Shown here: piece by piece, positions 27,152 through 34,528 of the stretch
How positions within the stretch are numbered: the first letter of the stretch is position 1
Layout of the letters: every line of letters begins with the position of its first letter
DNA from: Bacteroidota bacterium
Lineage (GTDB): Bacteria > Bacteroidota > Bacteroidia > Bacteroidales > GCA-2748055
DNA length: 55,292 bases
Reading direction: 5' to 3'
Assembly (NCBI GenBank): GCA_024244665.1
Contig: JAAEOI010000310.1
Location: forward strand, 1 to 55,292
The notes under the pieces: model-generated
What the model saw: only the letters and a program-made list of their open reading frames with translations
What the model was told of the DNA's origin: nothing
Database searches by the model: none
Position numbers and translations under genes: made by a program

Positions 27152-29389
27152 TTATTCAACACCCCATGATCTGTTGGCTTTTGGTCCCATCTCAAGAACC
27201 AGTTTCCCCTCATTCATGATGGCATCATGGGTAATCACAGGTCTGTTCAGTATTTCACCATTCAGCGTAGCCGATTGTATATACTTATTCTCCAACGAGG
27301 CGTTTTGAGCTTCAATTTCAAAGGTTTTACCATCTCCCAGATCGATGGAAACGTACTCAAACATGGGGCTTCCAATTGAATATACAGGATCACCCGGTGT
27401 TACCGGATAAAAACCCATCGCGGAGAAAACAACAAATGAGGACATTCCTCCGCCATCCTCATCTCCGGGCACACCCATCAGGTCGTTGCGAAACCACTCA
27501 TCAAGCAGTTTGCGCAGACGCTTCTGAGTTTTCCAGGGTTGACCTGCATAATTATACAAATAAGGTATGTGCAGGGAGGGTTCATTGGCCATGGAAAACT
27601 GACCCACATTTCCGGTCTGGTCGGGCAACTGTGCGTAAAAAGCATATTTGCTGCGACCCAGGGGCTCTGTAAACATTGCATCCAGCTCACTAACAAACGA
27701 TTCATTACCTCCCATCAGTTCAATCAGGTCCGGAATGTTGTGCTGCACATCCCAGCGGTAGGTCCATGCATTGTTTTCATCGTAATAATCCCTGGCACCC
27801 ATTCCTCCTGAAAATTTATAATCAAAGGGTTCAATGAAGTCTCCTTCTGCATCCTTTGGATGAAAAAATTTCGTTTCATGATTATAGAGGTTCCGGTAAT
27901 TAAATGAAGCTTTCCTGAAGTACTCCGCCTCATCTTTTTTACCCAATTCCTTAGCGAGTAGTGACAGGCACCACTGATCGTATGCAGTTCCCAGTGTAAC
28001 AGCCACCGGCTGACGTGCTTCGAAAGCATGCACCTCGGGGATCGTCTCTTCTTCACCTTCATACAATGCGGGTATATAGCCATGCTCCTTGTAAAAGTCG
28101 TCCAGTTTTCCGGCTGGCATACCCGACCAGGGAGCCAGTGTTTTTTCCGTAATGGCCAGTCTAGAAGCCTCGTATGCCTGTCCAAGATCAAAATTCCCCA
28201 GCCCCTTGCGATGCGCATCAAGAATAGTGGCTACTCCATGATTGGAGTTCATCCCGCGGCTGTCGCCTGTGATTTTTGGAAAAGTTGGCATCCATAGATT
28301 CTCCATTTGTTGTGCCGACAGCACAAAGGAATTCAGGATATTTTCTTCCATTTCTGCATCAATCAGTATCCTCAGGGGGTGGTGCGCCCTGAAAGAGTCC
28401 CAGATCCAATCGTCAGTAAAGAAGGGACGACCAAGATCGTCATGAACTTCGCCATCGAAAGGACTGTAGTATCGACCATCTTCCGAAATAGAAACCTGCC
28501 TTTCAAAAAACCTGTACAGTGATGTATAAAATACCGTTTGCTGATCGCCTGTTCCTCCACTAATTTCAATTTTACCAAGGGCTTTATTCCATGCGTCCCT
28601 TCCGCCAGCTTGCAATTGAGATACAGTTAAGCCGACCACCTCCCGCTCCATGTTTTTCCGGGCCTGATCCTCATCAATAAATGAGATACCATATTTTACG
28701 TTCAACTTGCTTGTTCCCCGGGGGTAGCTTAACACCAGGCAGGCATTCTTACCTTCAGTAACTGTTGCTTCTGCCATGGCTCCATTATTCAGGGCTGAAA
28801 CCTTTTGAGGCAATACATCAGGAACCAGATACAAATAGACCCTGGTATCATTCTTCAGTAGCTGGTATCCACTGATCGCTTTCCCATCCCAGTTCATGAA
28901 TCCAATTGCAGAATTCAGTACCAGGTATTGGGGGACATCCTTTTCAAACTGTAACGCGTAAGCCGCAGATTGATGGGACAATCCAAAATCAACCTGAGTC
29001 TGCTGATCATCCAGATAGACTGAATAGGAATAAGGTGTCAGCCTCTCTTGATCATAACTTAACTCAATGACCGGTTCCAGGTCCGATTCATCACCCTGAA
29101 AAGGGCTCAGGCTGAAAGCTGAGGTGCCCCTGTGCGAAGTGAGTATTATTGGAAGACCAGAGATTATGATTTCGGTGAAATCCCTTCGCAGAGGAGTAAC
29201 ACGCATCATGCTATTGGGCAGGTGAACGGTCGGAAACGTAGGGACCAGAAGGTGACTGATATTTCCCATATAGGGGTTGACAAGTTCAACCGGCTCCATT
29301 GAACTGATAGCTGGCTTTTCCATTGGAACAGTACAAGAAACGCAAACAGCAACTATCAGACCTATCGTAATTTCTCGAAATGAAATCAT
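27152..29389 (-). CDS. Divergent GH92-family protein, lipoprotein
   Basis: The 745-residue lipoprotein (lipobox VCVSC, Cys about 19) is a clear but divergent GH92 member. It keeps the C-terminal core: FSMANEPSLHIPYLYNYAGQPWKTQ, with the Glu equivalent to the general acid, and GDEDGGGMSSFVVFSAMGFYPVTPG. It departs from the usual pattern at several points. The first motif, normally DPxIGxGGHGHxFxGAxxPFG, reads VNPYMGNISHLLVPTFPTVHLPN. HGNEPSHH becomes MANEPSLH, and DxGQMSAW becomes DGGGMSSF. GH92 proteins of this type may act on other alpha-linked residues or on modified mannose. It is the first gene of the long minus-strand series and follows a TTAA-array promoter (29443-29487). Confidence 0.85.
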   Translation of the reverse strand: MISFREITIGLIVAVCVSCTVPMEKPAISSMEPVELVNPYMGNISHLLVPTFPTVHLPNSMMRVTPLRRDFTEIIISGLPIILTSHRGTSAFSLSPFQGDESDLEPVIELSYDQERLTPYSYSVYLDDQQTQVDFGLSHQSAAYALQFEKDVPQYLVLNSAIGFMNWDGKAISGYQLLKNDTRVYLYLVPDVLPQKVSALNNGAMAEATVTEGKNACLVLSYPRGTSKLNVKYGISFIDEDQARKNMEREVVGLTVSQLQAGGRDAWNKALGKIEISGGTGDQQTVFYTSLYRFFERQVSISEDGRYYSPFDGEVHDDLGRPFFTDDWIWDSFRAHHPLRILIDAEMEENILNSFVLSAQQMENLWMPTFPKITGDSRGMNSNHGVATILDAHRKGLGNFDLGQAYEASRLAITEKTLAPWSGMPAGKLDDFYKEHGYIPALYEGEEETIPEVHAFEARQPVAVTLGTAYDQWCLSLLAKELGKKDEAEYFRKASFNYRNLYNHETKFFHPKDAEGDFIEPFDYKFSGGMGARDYYDENNAWTYRWDVQHNIPDLIELMGGNESFVSELDAMFTEPLGRSKYAFYAQLPDQTGNVGQFSMANEPSLHIPYLYNYAGQPWKTQKRLRKLLDEWFRNDLMGVPGDEDGGGMSSFVVFSAMGFYPVTPGDPVYSIGSPMFEYVSIDLGDGKTFEIEAQNASLENKYIQSATLNGEILNRPVITHDAIMNEGKLVLEMGPKANRSWGVE

Positions 29390-29407
29390 TATTAGATCAA
29401 GGACTAA

Positions 29408-29422
29408 TTAAAGATTAGCTAA
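29408..29422 (-). promoter_or_regulatory. Weaker TTAA-type repeat in the GH92-2 leader
   Basis: TTAA at 29408-29411 and CTAA at 29419-29422 are 11 bp apart, one mismatch from the pattern of the main operators. The pair lies between the proposed -7-like box and the GH92-2 ATG at 29389, so any binding would be in the transcribed leader. The call is weak. Confidence 0.25.
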
Positions 29423-29442
29423 TTCACTTTCATGAATTATAA

Positions 29443-29487
29443 TCAATATAAGACCAGACAATTAAAAAGAGCTTAATTAATGGTTAA
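29443..29487 (-). promoter_or_regulatory. Triple TTAA operator and promoter of the main degradative operon
   Basis: TTAA boxes at 29462, 29473 and 29484 (first bases) are spaced exactly 11 and 11 bp, with an extra TTAA at 29477. On the minus strand the 8-mer TATATTGA (29450 down to 29443) fits TAnnTT and lies 12, 23 and 34 bp from the boxes. The GH92-2 ATG at 29389 follows about 53 bp further on. The array sits immediately after the ROK stop codon. I infer an activator-dependent promoter. Confidence 0.6.
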
Positions 29488-30588
29488 TTACTGTATTTGC
29501 TGCAAAGCAAAAGCGTATGCTCCCAGTGATATGGCTTCACTACCCCCCATTTTACTGGTGGCAACAGCCAGTCTGGGCAGGGGATCATAGGCTATGCTTT
29601 TATCGGTACCTGGAATGGGCAATGTTTTTGAATAATCCTTATAGAAAGCCTTCTGCTCTTCTTCATCATCCAGGTTAAATACTTTCTGTACCAGCCTGGG
29701 TAACTTTTCTGTATTAGAAGGATGGAAACTTGAATTTAACTCCTCCATCACTGCAGGCATATATAGATCCCGGGCCCCGGTGATCCCTCCCCCGATGACC
29801 GCAATACCATCGGTAAAGGTCAGCAGGTTTGCAATGGTATCGCCAAGTGCACGCCCTGTTTCCTCATAGGCTTTCAGGGCAGCCTCCCGATTTCCCTCTT
29901 TCTCTCCTTTGGCAATCTGGTAGATATCAAAAGGCATAAGCTCATTGGGATAATCGATTCCGGCCTCCCTTGCATACACCCTTTGAACAGAACGGGTACT
30001 CACGGCATCCTCGGCATTTATACCGGGATTATGCATATTACTGAAGAGCCATACCTCGGCTGCCGTAGAGTTATCTCCAATGATGAGCCGGCCATCTGAG
30101 ACAAAACCCCCGCCAAAGCCGGTTCCCAGGGTAAAGCCCACCAGGTTCCTGTATCGTTTAGCGCTTCCCGAAGCCTCCAGTTCTGCATTTATTTCGGGCA
30201 GAATGCCACCAAGGGCTTCCCCGTACGCATAGAGGTCACCGTCATTATTGATATACACCGGAAGTCCGAATTCCTCCTCCAGGATACTTTTCAGGGGAAC
30301 ACCTCCCCGAAAAGAGGGGAGATTGTTCAAATCACCTATAATGCCCTTTTCGTAATCGGCCGGACCGGGAAAAGCAAAGCTGATGGCAACCGCTTTTTCC
30401 TCAAGTTTCGCGATCACCTCACTGAAACCTTCCTTCATGGTAGCAAGGCAGCGTTCCAGGTTGTTGGCATTTGAATCCAGACGAATTGCGTCCAGGATGG
30501 CCCTGCCTCCCCTGTAAGCGTTAAATTCAAAATTGGTTCCACCGGCGTCCAGTGTCAGCACAACCCGATCATCACTAAAAATATCCAT
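29488..30588 (-). CDS. ROK-family sugar kinase
   Basis: The 366-residue cytoplasmic protein has the ROK nucleotide-binding start VVLTLDAGGTNFEFN, FAFPGPADYEKG, YINNDGDLYAYGEALGG (the Asp of the ND motif is the catalytic base region) and VGFTLGTGFGGGFV. ROK kinases phosphorylate hexoses such as glucose, fructose, mannose or N-acetylmannosamine. The usual zinc-binding block, GH followed by CxCGxxGCxE, is absent: the segment reads STAAEVWLFSNMHNPGINAED. It therefore belongs to a zinc-less ROK branch and is not a ROK repressor, since no helix-turn-helix precedes it. It lies 3 bp after the MFS gene, so it probably phosphorylates the sugar that carrier imports, plausibly mannose (inference). Confidence 0.85.
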   Translation of the reverse strand: MDIFSDDRVVLTLDAGGTNFEFNAYRGGRAILDAIRLDSNANNLERCLATMKEGFSEVIAKLEEKAVAISFAFPGPADYEKGIIGDLNNLPSFRGGVPLKSILEEEFGLPVYINNDGDLYAYGEALGGILPEINAELEASGSAKRYRNLVGFTLGTGFGGGFVSDGRLIIGDNSTAAEVWLFSNMHNPGINAEDAVSTRSVQRVYAREAGIDYPNELMPFDIYQIAKGEKEGNREAALKAYEETGRALGDTIANLLTFTDGIAVIGGGITGARDLYMPAVMEELNSSFHPSNTEKLPRLVQKVFNLDDEEEQKAFYKDYSKTLPIPGTDKSIAYDPLPRLAVATSKMGGSEAISLGAYAFALQQIQ

Positions 30589-30591
30589 AGC

Positions 30592-31749
30592 TTATGCTTT
30601 TGAAGTTCTATTGGCAACTAACAGGATATAGACCATACAGAGGCCTGGAACAATAAATCCGGCCATCAGTCCGGCCATATCAGCCACTACTCCAAAAAGA
30701 ATGGGGACAAAGGCTCCGCCAATAATGGCTGTGACCATCAATCCGGAGATCTCGTTACTCCTTTCTGGCATTGTATCTACAGTCATCGAGAATATCAGAG
30801 GGAAGATATTTGCAAATCCCAGTCCGACGATAAAGATGAAAATAAAGGCCAGAACCTGGCTCGAGGCAATGAAGAGACCCGCAATTCCTACAATGGAGAG
30901 GATGCTGGTTATAATCAGGAATCTTTTGGGTGACAGCCAGTTCAGGATCACACCTCCTAAAAACCGTCCGGTCATCAGGGAGATAAAGAAGAAGAGTGTG
31001 CCAATTAATCCTTTCTCCTTAATATCATAGTCGAATTTCGCCTCCAGGAAGTTGGGGAGCTTGGCACTCATACTCACCTCAGATCCCACGTATAGAAAAA
31101 TGCCAATAACCATCAGCAACACATAGGGATTCTTCAAAAGTCCAAAACAGGATTTCAATGTGGCTGGCTTCTCACTTACCGCCTGTTCCTCAATTTTTGT
31201 CAACAGCAGGATCACAATCACCACCAGCATCACACTGCCATAAATGGGAAACAATAATTTCCAGTCAAGCCCCCAGTACCTTGCGGCTAAAATGGGTATA
31301 AGCGATCCCGAAAGTGACCCGATGGCCTTTACAAATTGCCCGAAAGAGAGGTTCCTCGAGTATTTTCCCTCCGGGGATACATCCCTCATAATCGGGTTTC
31401 CGGCTACCTGGAGCATTGTGGCTCCGGTACCCAGGAAAAGAAGTCCGCCGAGAATCAGAACAAAGGATTCATAATTTCCAATGATGGGCAGGATCATTCC
31501 TACCAGGGCAGCAATCAATCCCAGCATCAGCACATGCTTTCTGCCTTTACGGTCCTGGTAAAGCCCCATGGGAATGGAGAGCAATCCAAACATGATAAAG
31601 GCCATGAATGTGACCAGTCCGGCCTGAAAGTTATTCAGGCTGAAATCTGTTTGCAACTGGCTGGTAAGCGGTCCGGATACATCTCCAAAACCCATAACCA
31701 GGAATGCCAGAAATATGGGTGTCGACTTAAGAAAATTGTTTTTTGTCAT
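30592..31749 (-). CDS. MFS sugar transporter
   Basis: The ATG at 31749 is preferred; an in-frame ATG at 31806 would overlap the TTAA array region. The approximately 385-residue protein is rich in hydrophobic helices, consistent with the 12-helix MFS fold. It has the loop 2-3 motif GLYQDRKGRKHVL and a strongly conserved GTGATMLQVAGNPIMRD segment typical of the FHS (fucose-galactose-glucose proton symporter) branch. It probably imports the monosaccharide released by the exo-acting enzymes. It forms a two-gene unit with the ROK kinase. Its first codons and leader DNA resemble the start of the GH92 pseudogene at 37246. Confidence 0.85.
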   Translation of the reverse strand: MTKNNFLKSTPIFLAFLVMGFGDVSGPLTSQLQTDFSLNNFQAGLVTFMAFIMFGLLSIPMGLYQDRKGRKHVLMLGLIAALVGMILPIIGNYESFVLILGGLLFLGTGATMLQVAGNPIMRDVSPEGKYSRNLSFGQFVKAIGSLSGSLIPILAARYWGLDWKLLFPIYGSVMLVVIVILLLTKIEEQAVSEKPATLKSCFGLLKNPYVLLMVIGIFLYVGSEVSMSAKLPNFLEAKFDYDIKEKGLIGTLFFFISLMTGRFLGGVILNWLSPKRFLIITSILSIVGIAGLFIASSQVLAFIFIFIVGLGFANIFPLIFSMTVDTMPERSNEISGLMVTAIIGGAFVPILFGVVADMAGLMAGFIVPGLCMVYILLVANRTSKA

Positions 31750-31783
31750 AACGTTAGTTGGTCTGTATTTTCTGTTTTCGTCC

Positions 31784-31828
31784 GCAATATACTGCACCCT
31801 GCACAAAAAAACATTAATTAATCCTTAA
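31784..31828 (-). promoter_or_regulatory. TTAA direct-repeat operator and promoter of the MFS-kinase unit
   Basis: TTAA boxes start at 31814 and 31825 (11 bp apart), with an additional TTAA at 31818. On the minus strand TATATTGC (31791 down to 31784) lies 23 and 34 bp from the main boxes, the same register as at the other operators. The MFS ATG at 31749 follows about 35 bp after the -7-like box. Confidence 0.55.
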
Positions 31829-31967
31829 TATGTCTGAAGTACCAAAAAATGGTTGTTGGGCAGCTATCTTGGATTTCTTGTAAAATTCCGTCATCTTAGC
31901 ATTAATTAAGACAGGTGAAAAACTGATTCGGATTCAAAAAAATATAGCGACCAGTAACCGGCCACAA

Positions 31968-34475
31968 ATGAGAACCGTAATGGCTGGGATACAAGTGCTT
32001 ATCCTGCTCATTTTCATTGCTCCCTGGGCCAGGCTCTCCGGTCAGTATTACGGAATGCAGTTCTCATCCCATGAGTTCATCCTGGACCATCGGTCAGGTC
32101 TAGACCTGACGCCGGATCATTCTCTCCGGATTAAGGGAGACCTGGACCTGCAATTCCATCTCCGGTCTGCTCCCGGTCAACCCGATTATTTCGGTTATAT
32201 CTTCCGATTGCTGGTGGACGATTATAATATTGATTTAATTCAGGGTCCTATTGCGGAAAATCCAAACAATTTTGAATTGATAATTGGCGATAAGACCAGT
32301 AAAATTGCATTCCAGGTTCCGGAAGAGGCTCTTAGAACTGAATGGATGAAATTCAGATTTATTCTTGACTTCAAGGAGCAGCGGGTCTCCTGTCATATAT
32401 ATGATACCATATTGACTGATGAGCTGAATGGTTTTGATGATGCAGAAAAGTTCCGGTTGATGTTCGGGGCCCACTCTTTCGGGAATTTCACATCCACCGA
32501 TGTTCCGGCAATGATACTCCGCGATGTTGAGGTGAAAAGCAAAAACAAGCTTTCTTACACATGGCCGCTGAATGAGACAGAGGGAAGGATTGCCCACTCA
32601 ATTCCGGAGGGAAATGATGGAATCGCCTTTAACCCTGAATGGTTACTGAAAAAGCATAACACCTGGAATCAATTGTGGGACCGGGTGTTTACCGGAACGA
32701 TCCAGACTACATTCGATTCCAGGAATGAAGATTTGTATATGGTTAGCGGAGACTCTATCCATATTTATAACATCATCAGTAATTCACTGGAAAGCGTCAA
32801 ATTCCAATCGTTTTCAGATAGTGACAATACCTGGAGTATTATCTTCGATACAAGTTCCAACAGGCTTTTGAAATACTCCCTTGATAATAACTATGTCTCG
32901 GTTTTTGATTTTGATTCACGCTCCTGGTCACCTCATGCCCAGGGTACAGAGGAACAGAACGGTTTCTGGCAGCATAACAGGGCGATCAGGCCCGACGGCA
33001 CTCTTGTGGCCATAGGAGGTTATGGGTTTCACATGTATAATAACCTGCTGCTGGCGTGGAATCCGGAGAACGACCGATTCGACAGTATCGATTACAAAGG
33101 AGTTTTTCATCCAAGATACCTGGCCGGATCAGGGTACAATTCAAATGACAGCCTTTTTTATTTGATCGGTGGCTATGGAAGTGAAAGTGGAAAACAATCT
33201 GAGAGTCCCGATTACTACTACGATGTTATCAGCTACTCAATCGAAGAGAGAACTTTCAGAAAAGTGTTTGAATTATCCCATGAAGAAGCTGAAAACGGAT
33301 TCTGCTTTGCAAATTCAATCGTTTTTGATGATTCCAATAATCTGTACGGACTCTCTTTTAACAAGTATCAGTTTGATAACAAGCTTCAATTGATGAAGGT
33401 CTCGCTGGATAAGCAGGAGATCATTGAGCTCGGGGATCCCATAGATTACAATTTCCTGGATGTTCAGTCTTTTGCAGATCTTCATTTCAGCAAATCATCC
33501 AACTCCCTGCTGGCCCTTTCACGCTATTCAGCCGCCGGCACCATACAGTTGGCTATCCACTCCATCGCCTTCCCCCCTCAGGTATTTACCCGGGAAGAAA
33601 GCAATTCTGAAGAGTCTTATCCCAGATGGGCTCTCTACATTATCATTGGCATCGCACTGATTGTTTCGGCCTATTTGTTGTACAAGAGCATGAGGGGACG
33701 AAAGATGGTGAAGAACATAGCTATAGAAAAACCGAGACTGAATATCTCAAGGAGCAAAGAAAACTCAATTATCCTGTTTGGAGGATTCCAGGTAATAGAT
33801 AGAAATGGGAAAGATATTACCGGACAGTTCACCCCCCTGCCAAAAAGACTATTTCTTTTCATCCTGCTTCACTCCCTTCGCAACAATAAAGGGGTCTCGT
33901 CCAATACGCTGTATGAGACTTTCTGGTTTGATAAATCTGTTGAAAGCGCCAGAAACAACAGGGCGGTTAATATAGTGAAACTAAAGTCACTGCTGGAAAA
34001 CCTTGAAACCACTTCAATCTCGAAAGATACCGGCTACTGGAAATTTGATTTTGATCCCTCAAAGGTTCGCATCGACTTCTTTGAATACCTGCAGATTGTA
34101 AGTAACCCTGAATTAACCCGGGAAAACATTGTCGACCTGATGTCAATTACGGATAACAAGCCTTTCCTCTACAACATTAGTGAAGAGTGGCTCGATCAAT
34201 TCAAGTCCGAAGTCTCAAACGATCTTATTGATGCTTTCCTGAAGTATATTAACACTTCAAAAGATGATCCGGAATTCCTTTTGGATATTACCAACTGCGT
34301 ATTTCTTTTTGATTCGGTGAGCGAAGAGGCACTTAAGATCCAATGCCGACTGATGATTCAACAGGGAAAACACAGTCTGGCCAAAAAAGCCTACTCAAAA
34401 TTTCTCGATGATTACAGGCATCTGTATGATGAGGAGTATGGATTGAGCTTCAACCAGGTTATTGAGGAGAAATAG
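31968..34475 (+). CDS. Membrane-spanning kelch-sensor / SARP-like transcriptional regulator 2
   Basis: The 835-residue paralogue of the protein at 2356-4941 has the same order of parts. There is an exported leader (VLILLIFIAPWARLSG), a LamG-like region with a DVPAMILRDVEV segment near 180, kelch-like repeats (AIGGYGFHMYNN, LIGGYGSESGKQS), and one membrane helix at about 552-572 (WALYIIIGIALIVSAYLLY) followed by basic residues. Then comes ILFGGFQVIDRNGKDIT at about 600, starting a winged-helix domain (SNTLYETFWF, ARNNRAVNIVKLKSLLENL) and a helical C-terminus. The DNA-binding half is more conserved between the two than the sensor half, as expected for regulators with shared sites but different ligands. 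It is divergent from the MFS-kinase unit and convergent with GH92-3. Confidence 0.75.
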   Translation: MRTVMAGIQVLILLIFIAPWARLSGQYYGMQFSSHEFILDHRSGLDLTPDHSLRIKGDLDLQFHLRSAPGQPDYFGYIFRLLVDDYNIDLIQGPIAENPNNFELIIGDKTSKIAFQVPEEALRTEWMKFRFILDFKEQRVSCHIYDTILTDELNGFDDAEKFRLMFGAHSFGNFTSTDVPAMILRDVEVKSKNKLSYTWPLNETEGRIAHSIPEGNDGIAFNPEWLLKKHNTWNQLWDRVFTGTIQTTFDSRNEDLYMVSGDSIHIYNIISNSLESVKFQSFSDSDNTWSIIFDTSSNRLLKYSLDNNYVSVFDFDSRSWSPHAQGTEEQNGFWQHNRAIRPDGTLVAIGGYGFHMYNNLLLAWNPENDRFDSIDYKGVFHPRYLAGSGYNSNDSLFYLIGGYGSESGKQSESPDYYYDVISYSIEERTFRKVFELSHEEAENGFCFANSIVFDDSNNLYGLSFNKYQFDNKLQLMKVSLDKQEIIELGDPIDYNFLDVQSFADLHFSKSSNSLLALSRYSAAGTIQLAIHSIAFPPQVFTREESNSEESYPRWALYIIIGIALIVSAYLLYKSMRGRKMVKNIAIEKPRLNISRSKENSIILFGGFQVIDRNGKDITGQFTPLPKRLFLFILLHSLRNNKGVSSNTLYETFWFDKSVESARNNRAVNIVKLKSLLENLETTSISKDTGYWKFDFDPSKVRIDFFEYLQIVSNPELTRENIVDLMSITDNKPFLYNISEEWLDQFKSEVSNDLIDAFLKYINTSKDDPEFLLDITNCVFLFDSVSEEALKIQCRLMIQQGKHSLAKKAYSKFLDDYRHLYDEEYGLSFNQVIEEK

Positions 34476-34494
34476 CTGACAACCGAGTACAATA

Positions 34495-34523
34495 AACCGG
34501 GTTAGATGCCTGCTAATCCGGTT
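34495..34523. terminator. Hairpin between convergent regulator 2 and GH92-3
   Basis: AACCGGGTTAG (34495-34505) pairs with CTAATCCGGTT (34513-34523) around a 7-base loop, with one G-T wobble. It lies in the 53-bp gap between two convergent stop codons, so it may stop both transcripts. No long T-tract follows on either strand, which keeps confidence moderate. Confidence 0.5.
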
Positions 34524-34528
34524 CATCT

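Noticed and set aside
26876..27213. Two overlapping minus-strand frames that might be a frameshifted gene
   Set aside because: The peptides match no family I recognise and do not join into a sensible protein; treated as intergenic.
29488..30588. ROK-family transcriptional repressor
   Set aside because: There is no N-terminal helix-turn-helix; the protein starts directly with the nucleotide-binding motif, so it is a kinase.
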